Shown here one piece after another: positions 1 through 8,369 of a stretch of 64,000 nucleotides of DNA. Where the stretch lies: contig NZ_BMFO01000003.1 in NCBI RefSeq assembly GCF_014638745.1, positions 265,341 through 329,340 on the forward strand. The letters run 5' to 3'. The notes under the pieces are model-generated. The model searched no databases, was not told the origin of the DNA, and worked only from the letters and a program-made list of their open reading frames with translations. Within the stretch, counting starts at the first letter, position 1; each line of letters opens with the position of its first letter. Both the position numbers and the translations under genes were made by a program. This stretch comes from Arenimonas maotaiensis. GTDB taxonomy: Bacteria; Pseudomonadota; Gammaproteobacteria; Xanthomonadales; Xanthomonadaceae.

Positions 1-774
1 CGCCGCGACGGCGCGCCCTTGCCCGACGCCGGACTCCTGCGCCAGATGGGCGATCGCCATTTCGGCGTCGGCTTCGACCAGTTGCTGGTGATCGAACCGC
101 CGAGCGCGGACGGCTCCGTGGCGTCTTACCGCATCCTCAACCAGGACGGCAGCTTCGCCGGCCAGTGCGGCAACGGCGCGCGCTGCGTGGCGCACTGGTT
201 GGTGACCGAAGGCGCGACCGACGCCGCCGCGTTCACGCTCGACAGCCCGGCCGGTCCGGTCGGCGTGCGCCGCTTGGGCGAGCGTTACGCGCTGGACATG
301 GGCTTCCCGTATTTCGCACCCGACGACATTCCGCTGCTGGCCGAGGCCGAAGCGCCGCTGTACCGCTTCCCGATCGACGGCGTCGAACACGCCTTCAGCG
401 CGGTGTCGATGGGCAATCCGCACGCGGTGTTCCTGGTCGATTCGGCGCAGGACGCACCGGTGGCGCACTGGGGTCAGGCGCTGCAGGCCGCGCAGGTGTT
501 TCCCGACGGCGTCAACGTCGGTTTCGCCGAGCGGGTCGACGCCGGCAACATCCGCCTACGGGTGTTCGAACGCGGCGTCGGCGAGACCCTGGCCTGCGGT
601 TCCGGCGCCTGCGCCGCCGCGGTCAGCCTGATGCGCCTGGGCCTCGTCGCGCGCCATGTCGCGGTGCATTTGCCGGGGGGAACGCTTATGATTGATTGGC
701 CGGACGATTCCGCGCCGGTGACGATGACCGGACCCGCCGAACGGGTCTACGAAGGAGAATGGCGGCATGCTTGA
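1..774 (+). CDS. dapF: Diaminopimelate epimerase, 5' end outside window
   Basis: Converts LL- to meso-diaminopimelate for lysine and peptidoglycan synthesis, in the cytoplasm. The frame is open from base 1, so the start lies to the left; about 20 residues appear to be missing compared with E. coli DapF. Both active-site cysteines of the two-base mechanism are present, in CGNG (codon at 166) and in CGSG (about 595-606). The GVGFDQLL segment near the start is also typical. The stop overlaps the start of the DUF484 gene by 8 bases, implying translational coupling. Confidence 0.96.
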   Translation, partial: RRDGAPLPDAGLLRQMGDRHFGVGFDQLLVIEPPSADGSVASYRILNQDGSFAGQCGNGARCVAHWLVTEGATDAAAFTLDSPAGPVGVRRLGERYALDMGFPYFAPDDIPLLAEAEAPLYRFPIDGVEHAFSAVSMGNPHAVFLVDSAQDAPVAHWGQALQAAQVFPDGVNVGFAERVDAGNIRLRVFERGVGETLACGSGACAAAVSLMRLGLVARHVAVHLPGGTLMIDWPDDSAPVTMTGPAERVYEGEWRHA

Positions 775-1441
775 CGAACGTCCGGAGAAACTGAGCGCGC
801 ATGAAGTGGCGGTGTGGTTACGCCGGCATCCGGATTTCCTCGGCCAGTTCCCCGATCTGGCGATGAGCCTGACGGTGCCGAAGGAAGACGGCAAGACCGC
901 GACGCTGTCGTCCTACCAGCTCGAGATCCTGCGCGACAAGAACAAGGAGCTGGCGCGCCGCCTGCACGAGCTCGGCCTGAACGCGCAGGACAACGAACGC
1001 CTGAGCCAGCACGTGCACGAGCTCAGCCTGGCCCTGCTGCGCGCGCGCACGCCGGCGGAGGTGGTGCACACCTTCGCCGCCTGCCTGACCGAGGATTTCG
1101 CCGGCGAGTCGGTGCGCATCATCGGATTCGCGCCGATTCCCGGGTTCGACGAACCCTGGTTCAGCCATATCGCCGCCGACGATCCGCGCTTGGCGCCGTT
1201 CGCCGACTGCCTGGCCAGCGACGAACCGATCTGCGGCCGGCTCAATCCCGAAAAATTGCCGTTGCTGTTCGGCGAAGACCGCGGCTTCGCCCAGTCGGTC
1301 GCCCTGATTCCGGTCGGCCGCATCGGCCTGATCGCCATCGGCAGCGCCGACCCGCACCGGTTCTATCCGGGCATGGGCACGCTGTTCCTGCGCTGGATCG
1401 GCGAACTGTTCCACACGGCGATGACCCACACGCGCCGATGA
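767..1441 (+). CDS. DUF484 family protein
   Basis: A 224-residue cytoplasmic protein of the DUF484 family, which lies between dapF and xerC in many gammaproteobacteria. The fold is usually described as GAF-like; the biochemical role is not known. Seen here: an N-terminal helical part with a WLRRHPDFL motif, a coiled segment at about 45-85 and a GAF-like C-terminal half. The ATG at 767 lies inside the end of dapF and follows a good GGAGAA ribosome site. Its TGA overlaps the xerC ATG, so dapF, DUF484 and xerC look like one operon. Confidence 0.85.
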   Translation: MLDERPEKLSAHEVAVWLRRHPDFLGQFPDLAMSLTVPKEDGKTATLSSYQLEILRDKNKELARRLHELGLNAQDNERLSQHVHELSLALLRARTPAEVVHTFAACLTEDFAGESVRIIGFAPIPGFDEPWFSHIAADDPRLAPFADCLASDEPICGRLNPEKLPLLFGEDRGFAQSVALIPVGRIGLIAIGSADPHRFYPGMGTLFLRWIGELFHTAMTHTRR

Positions 1442-2337
1442 GCGCCATCGCGGCCGGCGTCGAAGACTATCTGCGCCATCTCGCCGTCGAGCGCCGGGCC
1501 TCCCCGCATACCCTGAGCAACTACCGCCGCGACCTGCAGGCCTGGTGCGACCACTGCGCGGCGGAGGGCGTGCATGATCCGACGCAATTGCAGTTCGCGC
1601 ACATCCAGCGCTTCCTGGCCCAGGAGCACCGCCGCGGGCTGGCGCCGAAAAGCCTGCAACGCCGGCTGTCGGCGTTGCGCAGCCAGTTCAAATACCTGAT
1701 GAAGCAGGGCGTGCTGGGCAGCGATCCGAGCGCCGGTCTGCGCGCGCCGAAAGCGCCGCGCAAGCTGCCGCAGGTGCTGGACGTGGACGAGGCGGTGGCT
1801 TTGGTCGAGTTGCCGACCGACGGCGAACTGGGTCTGCGCGACCGCGCCCTGCTCGAGCTGCTGTACTCCAGCGGCCTGCGCGTCTCGGAACTGTGCGCCC
1901 TGCGTTGGCGCGACCTCGATCTGGACGACAGCCTGGTGACCGTGCTCGGCAAGGGCGGCAAGAGCCGGGTGGTGCCGGTCGGCAGCCACGCGGTGGCGGC
2001 CCTGCGCGCCTGGCGCGCGGCAGCGCCGGCCGATGCCGACGCGCCGGTGTTCCCCGGCCGCGGCGGCGCGCCGCTCAGCACGCGCGCGGTGCAGCTGCGC
2101 CTGCGCCAGCTGGCGCAGCGCCAAGGCATCTGGAAGCGCGTCTATCCGCATCTGCTGCGGCACAGCTTCGCCAGCCATTTGCTGGAATCCTCGGGCGACC
2201 TGCGCGGCGTGCAGGAACTGCTCGGCCACGCCGACATCGCCACCACCCAGATCTACACCCATCTGGACTTCCAGCGCCTGGCGGCGGTGTACGATAACGC
2301 CCATCCGCGCGCCAAGCGCCGGAAGGAGACGACATGA
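1438..2337 (+). CDS. xerC: Site-specific tyrosine recombinase XerC
   Basis: Partner of XerD in resolving chromosome dimers at dif during division. The 299-residue length matches the family. An N-terminal SAM-like core-binding domain (about 5-90) is followed by the catalytic domain, with the complete set of residues visible: Arg148, Lys172, His238, Arg241, His264 and the nucleophile Tyr273. I chose the ATG at 1438, which overlaps the DUF484 stop by four bases; the frame stays open upstream only as a shadow of DUF484. The stop overlaps the next start (ATGA). Confidence 0.96.
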   Translation: MSAIAAGVEDYLRHLAVERRASPHTLSNYRRDLQAWCDHCAAEGVHDPTQLQFAHIQRFLAQEHRRGLAPKSLQRRLSALRSQFKYLMKQGVLGSDPSAGLRAPKAPRKLPQVLDVDEAVALVELPTDGELGLRDRALLELLYSSGLRVSELCALRWRDLDLDDSLVTVLGKGGKSRVVPVGSHAVAALRAWRAAAPADADAPVFPGRGGAPLSTRAVQLRLRQLAQRQGIWKRVYPHLLRHSFASHLLESSGDLRGVQELLGHADIATTQIYTHLDFQRLAAVYDNAHPRAKRRKETT

Positions 2338-2690
2338 GCCCGAAACCGACCGACATCATCCTGCACCGCGCCTCGCACACCCTCGAGGTGGCGTTCGACG
2401 ACGGCAGCCGCTACCGCCTGCCCTGCGAATACCTGCGCGTCGAGTCGCCCTCGGCCGAAGTGCAGGGCCACAGTCCGGACCAGCGCGTCTGGGTCGCCGG
2501 CAAGCGCGACGTCAACATCGCCGCCATCGAACCGATGGGCAATTATGCGGTGGTGCTGCGCTTCAGCGACGGCCACGACACCGGCATCTACACCTGGAGT
2601 TTTCTGAAGGAACTGGGCGAGCAGCATGACGCGCGCTGGGCGCGCTACCTGCAGGCGTTGGCGGACAACGGATTGGCCCGCGAGCCCTGA
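2334..2690 (+). CDS. DUF971 protein (gamma-butyrobetaine hydroxylase-like N-terminal domain)
   Basis: A 118-residue protein made only of the small domain found at the N terminus of gamma-butyrobetaine hydroxylases (DUF971). Visible marks are the LEVAFDDG and LPCEYLR segments and the conserved GNYAV region. Free-standing copies have no settled function; a role in iron-sulfur or iron handling has been suggested for relatives. It starts in the xerC stop codon (ATGA) and ends 13 bases before a strong terminator, so it closes the dapF operon. Confidence 0.85.
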   Translation: MSPKPTDIILHRASHTLEVAFDDGSRYRLPCEYLRVESPSAEVQGHSPDQRVWVAGKRDVNIAAIEPMGNYAVVLRFSDGHDTGIYTWSFLKELGEQHDARWARYLQALADNGLAREP

Positions 2691-2703
2691 TTCCACGGCC
2701 ATG

Positions 2704-2731
2704 AAAAAGCCGGCACATGTGCCGGCTTTTT
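2704..2731. terminator. Bidirectional rho-independent terminator
   Basis: A near-perfect inverted repeat: five A, then GCCGGCAC/GTGCCGGC around a central AT, then five T. The stem is GC-rich and flanked by A and T runs on both sides, so it can stop the dapF-xerC-DUF971 transcript from the left and the minus-strand gene at 2751-3236 from the right. Confidence 0.85.
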
Positions 2732-2750
2732 CGTCGCGTGCGGTGCGCGG

Positions 2751-3236
2751 TTACAGGTCGTCGCGGTCGCCGGAGATCTCCAGCTCCATGTTGTCTGCAG
2801 TCTCGGCCACGATGTCCATCACCGACTCGAGCTCCTTGGCGTCCAGGTCGTCCGGCAGCTTGGCCACGAAGTACAGCACATCGCCGGCGATTTCCCAGCT
2901 GCCGAGCTTGTTCTTGCGGCTTTCGGCCAGCAGCTCCAGCGCCTTGGCGCCGTCGATGTCGTCTTTTTCGACCCGGCCGGCCGGGGAGAACACTTCGCGG
3001 ATCCTGAAGCCGCCGACTTCCTCGGTGCCGCCGGAGACGAACACCAACTGGGTCCGTCCTTCCTTGGCGTAGTTGTAGGTCACCTTGTAGTCGCCGTCGC
3101 CGTCGATTTCGTATTTCATGCCGCGGGCATCCAGCCGGCTCTTGACCGAGGCATCGCTGGCGCGGGCATCGGTGGCGGCGACGGCCAAGGCGGCCGACAG
3201 GAACAGCACGGACAGGACGGGCAGAACAGGTTTCAT
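2751..3236 (-). CDS. Exported protein, possibly YbjN-like
   Basis: A 161-residue protein with a clear signal peptide (residues 1-26, hydrophobic core then ARA-S). The mature part is small and acidic, with alternating strand and helix segments and an aspartate-rich C terminus. The pattern of FRIREVFS, then GSWEI, then a hydrophobic strand and a long helix recalls the YbjN fold, but this is a weak impression. The start at 3236 was chosen because the signal peptide begins there; the 64 upstream codons run through the ubiE start region. Confidence 0.7.
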   Translation of the reverse strand: MKPVLPVLSVLFLSAALAVAATDARASDASVKSRLDARGMKYEIDGDGDYKVTYNYAKEGRTQLVFVSGGTEEVGGFRIREVFSPAGRVEKDDIDGAKALELLAESRKNKLGSWEIAGDVLYFVAKLPDDLDAKELESVMDIVAETADNMELEISGDRDDL

Positions 3237-3333
3237 GGAGGACTCCGGGTGGGCGATGACCCATTCTGTCGCCGCCGCCGGCGCTTGTCCAGTCGGCCGC
3301 TGAAATCGCCGCGCCGGCGTGTGATAATGGGCC

Positions 3334-4080
3334 ATGAACGAGAAAACCACCCATTTCGGCTTCCGCGACGTCCCGGTCGGCGAGAAGAAAAAGCTGGTCG
3401 GCGAGGTGTTCACCTCGGTCGCCGGCAAATACGACGTGATGAACGACCTGATGTCGCTCGGCGTGCATCGGCTGTGGAAGCGCTATTTCACCGGCACCTC
3501 CGGCATCAAGCGCGGCGACCGCGTGCTCGACCTGGCCGGCGGCACCGGCGACATCGCCAAGCTGCTGCTGGAGCGCGTCGGCGAGACCGGCGAGATCGTC
3601 ATCGGCGACATCAACCGCGAGATGCTCGGCGTCGGCCGTGACCGGCTGACCGACCTCGGCCTGGTCAAGGGCCTGCGCTACGTGCAGCTCAACGCCGAGG
3701 CGCTGCCGTTCCCGGACGCCAGCTTCGACGCCATCACCATGGCCTTCGGCCTGCGCAACGTCACCGACAAGCTGGAGGCGCTGAGGTCGATGCACCGCAT
3801 CCTGAAGACCGGCGGCAAAGTGATGGTGCTGGAGTTCTCCGAGGTGCAGGCCGAGTGGTTCCGGCCGATCTACGATTTCCATTCGTTCAAGGTGCTGCCC
3901 AAGCTCGGCGAACTGATCGCGGGCGACGCGCACAGCTACCGCTACCTGGCCGAGTCGATCCGCAAGCACCCGAACCAGGCCGGCCTGAAGGCCCTGATGG
4001 AAGAGGCCGGCTTCGCTCAGGTTTCGGTACGCAACCTGTCCGGCGGCATCGTCGCCATCCACAGCGGATTCAAGATCTGA
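3334..4080 (+). CDS. ubiE: Ubiquinone/menaquinone C-methyltransferase UbiE
   Basis: SAM-dependent methylase of quinone biosynthesis (2-methoxy-6-polyprenyl-1,4-benzoquinol methylation). The 248-residue length is close to E. coli UbiE (251). Typical motifs are seen: [11 protein letters not shown] at the N terminus, [11 protein letters not shown], the SAM-binding DLAGGTGD and the FGLRNVTD segment. A TGATAAT-like -10 element lies about 10 bases before the ATG, so the leader may be very short. The stop overlaps the following ATG by one base. Confidence 0.96.
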   Translation: MNEKTTHFGFRDVPVGEKKKLVGEVFTSVAGKYDVMNDLMSLGVHRLWKRYFTGTSGIKRGDRVLDLAGGTGDIAKLLLERVGETGEIVIGDINREMLGVGRDRLTDLGLVKGLRYVQLNAEALPFPDASFDAITMAFGLRNVTDKLEALRSMHRILKTGGKVMVLEFSEVQAEWFRPIYDFHSFKVLPKLGELIAGDAHSYRYLAESIRKHPNQAGLKALMEEAGFAQVSVRNLSGGIVAIHSGFKI

Positions 4081-5999
4081 TGAACATTCCCGTCTCCCGT
4101 TTCCTGCTCGGCGGCCTGCTGGCCCTGTCCTTGGCCGCCTGCCAGCGCGCCGCCGAACCCGCCGCCGGCACCACCAACACCCTGTCCGCGGCCGAAGGCC
4201 TGGATCCGAATTCCTATGCGCGCACCGATCAGGTCCGCATCCGCCATATTTCGCTCGACCTGGCCGTGGACATGACCGCGCGCACGCTGTCCGGCAGCAC
4301 CGACCTGCATCTGGACTGGCTGGACGACAAGGCCCGCGAACTGGCGCTGGACACCCGCGCGCTCGACATCCGCGGCGTCGAAGGCCTGGACGGCAAGGCT
4401 TGGCGCAAGCTCGCCTACCGCCTGGACGCGGCCGACCCGATCCACGGTTCGGCCCTGCGCATCGCCGTCGATAAACCCCTGCCGCGCGTGCGCATCCGCT
4501 ATGCCACCCGGCCGGAGGCCTCCGGCCTGCAATGGCTGACGCCGGAGATGACCGCCAGCGGCAAACCGTTCCTGTTCAGCCAGTCGCAGGCCATCCACGC
4601 CCGCTCCTGGGTGCCGTTGCAGGACACGCCCGGCGTGCGCTTCACCTACGACGCCCGCATCCGCACCGACAAATCGCTGATGGCGCTGATGAGCGCCGAC
4701 AACGACCCGGCCGCCGTGCGCGACGGCGACTACCGCTTCGAGATGCCGCAACGCATTCCGTCCTATCTGTTGGCCATCGCCGTCGGCGACGTGGCGTTCC
4801 GGCCGATTTCGGCGCGCTCCGGCGTTTGGGCCGAGCCCTCGGTGGTGGAAGCCGCGGCCGCGGAGTTCGCCGACACCGAGAAGATGATCCAGGTCGCCGA
4901 GGCGTTGTACGGCCCGTACCAATGGGGCCGCTACGACATGCTGGTGCTGCCGGCCAGCTTCCCGTTCGGCGGCATGGAGAATCCGCGTCTGAGCTTCATC
5001 ACGCCGACGGTGATCGTCGGCGACAAATCGCTGACCAGCCTGATCGCGCACGAGCTGGCGCACTCCTGGTCGGGCAATCTGGTGACCAGCGCCAGCTGGA
5101 AGGACATCTGGCTCAACGAAGGCTTCACCAGCTACGTCGAGAGCCGCATCGTCGAGTCGGTGTACGGCCGCGAGAAGGCCGAGATGGAGAACGTGATCGG
5201 CCAGTTCGGCTTGGCCGGGGAAATGAAGGCGATGCCGGCAGTCGACCAGAAGCTGGCCTTGGCGCCGCTGACCGGGCGCGATCCCGACGAGGCGCTGAGC
5301 GATGTCGCCTACGTCAAGGGCCAGTGGTTCCTGATGTTCCTGGAGCAGCGTTTCGGCCGCGAGACCTTCGACGCCTTCCTGCGCCACTGGTTCACCACGC
5401 ATGCCTTCACCAGCACGCACAGCGCCGAGTTCGAGCGCTTCCTGACCGTCGAGCTGCTCGAGAAGCATCCGGGCAAGGTCAGCGTGGGCGAAGTGCGCGA
5501 ATGGCTGCACGATCCGGGCATTCCGTCGTCGGCGCGTCCGGCGACCTCGACGCGCTTCGACGCCGTCGACCGCGCGCAGGCCGATTGGCTGGCCGGCAAG
5601 GTTCCCGCGGCCGGGCTCGACGCCGCCGGCTGGAGCACGCAGGAGCGGGTGCGCTTCCTGGAACGCATGCCGGACACCTTGAGCGCCGCGCAACTGGCCG
5701 AATTGGACGCCGCCTTCGCCTTCACCGGCACGCCCAACGCCGAAATCGCGCAGCGCTGGTATCCGCTGACCGTGCGCAGCGGCTATACCGACGCGCGTCC
5801 GGCGATCGAAGCCTTCCTCACCCAAATCGGCCGCCGCAAGCTGATCATGCCCACCTACGAAGCCTTGGCGGCGACCGATGACGGCCGCGCTTTCGCGCGC
5901 GCGGTGTTCGCCGAAGCCAAGCCCGGCTATCACCCGATCACGGTGAGCTCGGTGACGCAGGCTTTGGCCGATCCGGCCCCGGAGGCGGCCACACCGTGA
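4080..5999 (+). CDS. M1 family aminopeptidase, lipoprotein (leukotriene A4 hydrolase type)
   Basis: A 639-residue zinc aminopeptidase. The start at 4080 gives a lipoprotein signal with an LSLAAC lipobox (Cys21), so it is likely anchored in a membrane facing the periplasm. The exopeptidase motif GGMEN precedes the zinc site HELAHSW (His324, Glu325, His328), with the third ligand Glu347 in NEGFTSY; the 23-residue spacing fits the family. The C-terminal helical region resembles leukotriene A4 hydrolase-type bacterial aminopeptidases. It is translationally coupled to ubiE and overlaps the next start by four bases. Confidence 0.92.
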   Translation: MNIPVSRFLLGGLLALSLAACQRAAEPAAGTTNTLSAAEGLDPNSYARTDQVRIRHISLDLAVDMTARTLSGSTDLHLDWLDDKARELALDTRALDIRGVEGLDGKAWRKLAYRLDAADPIHGSALRIAVDKPLPRVRIRYATRPEASGLQWLTPEMTASGKPFLFSQSQAIHARSWVPLQDTPGVRFTYDARIRTDKSLMALMSADNDPAAVRDGDYRFEMPQRIPSYLLAIAVGDVAFRPISARSGVWAEPSVVEAAAAEFADTEKMIQVAEALYGPYQWGRYDMLVLPASFPFGGMENPRLSFITPTVIVGDKSLTSLIAHELAHSWSGNLVTSASWKDIWLNEGFTSYVESRIVESVYGREKAEMENVIGQFGLAGEMKAMPAVDQKLALAPLTGRDPDEALSDVAYVKGQWFLMFLEQRFGRETFDAFLRHWFTTHAFTSTHSAEFERFLTVELLEKHPGKVSVGEVREWLHDPGIPSSARPATSTRFDAVDRAQADWLAGKVPAAGLDAAGWSTQERVRFLERMPDTLSAAQLAELDAAFAFTGTPNAEIAQRWYPLTVRSGYTDARPAIEAFLTQIGRRKLIMPTYEALAATDDGRAFARAVFAEAKPGYHPITVSSVTQALADPAPEAATP

Positions 6000-6916
6000 A
6001 ACGGCTGCTGATCGCCTTGGCCGTTTCGGCAGCGCTGGCGGTCGGTTTCGTCTGGCTGTTCCCGGAACAGGCGCTGCGCGCGGAGTTCGCCCGCCAACGC
6101 CTGCTGGCCGGTGCCGAGGTCAAAATCCGCGCCGTGGACGGCGAGACCTGGCATTATCTGGAGGCCGGCCGCGGCCCGTTGATCGTGTTGGTGCACGGCT
6201 ATACCGGCAGCAAGGAGAATTGGCTGCCGGTGATGAAACGCCTGTCGCGCGCGCACCGCGTGATCGCGGTCGACTTGCCCGGCTGGGGCGAGAGCGCGCC
6301 CAAGCCCGGCGCCGATTACAGCCCGTTGGCGCAGGCGGCGCGTCTGGACGCGTTCCTGCAGGCGCAGGACGAACCGGTGGCCCTGCTGGTCGGGCATTCG
6401 ATGGGCGGCATGATTTCCGGACTGCTGCTGTCGGACGCGCATACGGCGCGCGTCGAGCGCGTGGTGTTCATGTCGGCGGCCGGCGTGCGCTTCAAGGAGA
6501 ACGCGTTCGCGCGGCGCGTGCTCGCCGGCGACAATCCCTTCGCGGTGTATGAAACCGGCGCCTTCCTGGCCTTTCTCGACCGATACGTGTTCGCCGATGC
6601 GCCCTATCTGCCGACGCCGATGGCGCGGGTGATGGTCGAGCGCCGCGCCGCCAAGCGCGCGTTCGAGCGCCGGGTGTTCGAGCAGATGCGCCTCGGCCCG
6701 CAGGCCTTCCTGTTGCAGGAGCGCTTGCCGGCGATCCGCCAGCCCGTCGGCCTGCTCTGGTGCGACGGCGACGCCATCATCGATCCGAGCGCGGCCGCGG
6801 TGTTCGCCGCCGGCTTACCGGTTTCGCAGACGCATATTCTGTCCGGCTGCGGCCACATGCCGATGATGGAGCGGCCCCGGCCGGTGGCCGACTACCTGCT
6901 CGGCCGTCTGCGCTGA
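5996..6916 (+). CDS. Alpha/beta hydrolase with N-terminal membrane anchor
   Basis: A 306-residue alpha/beta-fold hydrolase. Residues 5-24 are a hydrophobic anchor or signal peptide. The oxyanion motif HGYTGSKENW, nucleophile elbow GHSMGG (Ser135), acid in CDGDAIID and catalytic His in GCGHMP form a complete triad. Substrate is not predictable; esterase or lipase activity is a fair guess. It shares four bases with the upstream aminopeptidase, so both are probably made from one message and act in the envelope. Confidence 0.88.
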   Translation: MKRLLIALAVSAALAVGFVWLFPEQALRAEFARQRLLAGAEVKIRAVDGETWHYLEAGRGPLIVLVHGYTGSKENWLPVMKRLSRAHRVIAVDLPGWGESAPKPGADYSPLAQAARLDAFLQAQDEPVALLVGHSMGGMISGLLLSDAHTARVERVVFMSAAGVRFKENAFARRVLAGDNPFAVYETGAFLAFLDRYVFADAPYLPTPMARVMVERRAAKRAFERRVFEQMRLGPQAFLLQERLPAIRQPVGLLWCDGDAIIDPSAAAVFAAGLPVSQTHILSGCGHMPMMERPRPVADYLLGRLR

Positions 6917-6919
6917 GCG

Positions 6920-7459
6920 TCAGCGTCCCTGGCGATACAGCAGACTCAACTCGCGCACCAGGCTGCTGGCGTCGAGCGTGAGCAGATTGCGCGGTTCGAT
7001 GACGGTTCCCGTCACGCCCGCCGGCGCACAGGCATCCGCCATGTGGCGGCTCTCGTCACGGAACAGGAACGCCACGGCATGCGCCGGCCGCGGCCGTTGC
7101 GTGGTGAAACGTTCGGCGATCTCAAGCACGGCCGCGACTTCGGCCGCGTCCTGCCAATGCGCGAGATAAACCGCTGCCGCGCCGTCAGTGCCGGTGTCCG
7201 GCAGTGCGGCCTGGCGTGTATCGGGTCCGCAGCCGGCATCGAGGGCCCGCAGGCCGAGGCGTGCGAACTGGCGTTCGACATGGGCGGCGCGCAGCGCCTG
7301 CACGGACTCGCCGGACGGCGCATCGGCCGATAGCGCGCGCAGATGCTGGCCGAAGTCTTCGGCCGAGATTTCCGGGCCGTAGCTGGATTGGGCCGATGCC
7401 GACGGCGCGGCGACGGCCAGCGCCGCGATCAGCGGCAGAAACAGGGGGATTGAACGCAT
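6920..7459 (-). CDS. Exported protein resembling the N-terminal part of M28 peptidases
   Basis: A 179-residue protein with a signal peptide (about 1-24, ending ASA-Q). The mature start (ISAEDFGQHLRALSADAPSG) resembles the N-terminal region of M28 aminopeptidases, but the metal-binding half of such enzymes is absent, so it is a stand-alone or truncated relative of unknown function. The start at 7459 is preferred over the in-frame ATG at 7483 because GGAGG lies six bases upstream of it; that ribosome site is buried in a hairpin. It ends three bases from the convergent hydrolase gene. Confidence 0.68.
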   Translation of the reverse strand: MRSIPLFLPLIAALAVAAPSASAQSSYGPEISAEDFGQHLRALSADAPSGESVQALRAAHVERQFARLGLRALDAGCGPDTRQAALPDTGTDGAAAVYLAHWQDAAEVAAVLEIAERFTTQRPRPAHAVAFLFRDESRHMADACAPAGVTGTVIEPRNLLTLDASSLVRELSLLYRQGR

Positions 7460-7483
7460 GAAGCCTCCGCGGGGAGGCTTCAT
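7458..7483 (-). promoter_or_regulatory. Hairpin covering the ribosome binding site and start codon
   Basis: An 11-base-pair inverted repeat (arms 7458-7468 and 7473-7483, loop GCGG) contains the Shine-Dalgarno GGAGG in one arm and the last bases of the start codon used at 7459 in the other. There is no T run on either side, so it is not a good terminator. In the minus-strand mRNA the fold would hide the ribosome site. Confidence 0.55.
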
Positions 7484-7513
7484 TGTAAACCAGCGGCGGC
7501 CGCCGTTCCGGGG

Positions 7514-8260
7514 TCAGTCCGGTCGTTTGCCGGTGAACACCGTCGGCTTGAGCGTGCCGGCCTTGTCCTTGTCGGACTCCATGTAGCGGATGCGGCCGTA
7601 CTTGGCGCTGCTGTGCACGAACAGCTCGACCTCGCGCTCGAACACCAGTTCGCCGTGCACCACGCTGTTGGCGCCGAGCACGATGCGCGGCACTTTCGGC
7701 TTGCCCCAGTTGATGCCCCAGCCTTTGGGCTTGCTGACCAAGATGCCGCCGGCCACCTCGGTGCCGTCGCCGACCAGGATGTCGCCGTTGACGGTCTCGA
7801 GGCCGCCGGCGACCTTCATCGCCAGCAGCTTGATACCGCCGTTGACGGTAGCGACGGTGCCGCCGACCTGGCTGCCGGCGCCGATTTCGATCGAGCCGTT
7901 GACCGCTTCCACGTCTTTGGCCACGCGCAGGTTGCTGACGCCGACGATCGAACCGTTCACCGTTTCCACCGACTCGGCCTGCACGCCGTTGCGCAGCACG
8001 ATCTTGCCGTTGACGGTGCTGATGCCGTCGGCCCTGGCCTGGACGTCGACCACGATGCTGCCGTTGACGGTCTCGACGTCGCGGGCGACGGCTTTCTCCT
8101 CGACCGTGATCGAGCCGTTGACGGTGTCGAGGTCGCCATAGGCCTTGCCGGCTTCGGCGGTCAGGCTGCCGTTGACTTTCGACAGGCTGGGCGCGTTTTG
8201 TTCGGCGTGGGCGTTGCCCAAGGCGGCGGCCAGGGCGATGGCCAGGATGAGCTGCTTCAT
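7514..8260 (-). CDS. Exported repeat protein with eight VNG repeats
   Basis: A 248-residue protein with a signal peptide (1-19). The triplet VNG recurs at residues 29, 47, 65, 83, 101, 120, 139 and 157, a period of 18-19, usually as TVNGxI. This regular spacing with alternating hydrophobic residues suggests a right-handed beta-solenoid, one coil per repeat. After residue 165 the repeat stops and a different C-terminal part follows (HGELVFERE, then SAKYGRIRYME). Related to polymer-forming or DUF4097-like exported proteins at most; function unknown. Stands alone, with its own upstream region shared with gpmI. Confidence 0.8.
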   Translation of the reverse strand: MKQLILAIALAAALGNAHAEQNAPSLSKVNGSLTAEAGKAYGDLDTVNGSITVEEKAVARDVETVNGSIVVDVQARADGISTVNGKIVLRNGVQAESVETVNGSIVGVSNLRVAKDVEAVNGSIEIGAGSQVGGTVATVNGGIKLLAMKVAGGLETVNGDILVGDGTEVAGGILVSKPKGWGINWGKPKVPRIVLGANSVVHGELVFEREVELFVHSSAKYGRIRYMESDKDKAGTLKPTVFTGKRPD

Positions 8261-8369
8261 GAACGGGTCCTCCGTGGGATGATGGTGAAAGTATTGCGCC
8301 GACTGCTAGAATTGTCATGTGTCATTAGTTGGTAGGCATTTCGGCCCGTGGCGGGCCCTGGAGCGGTAA

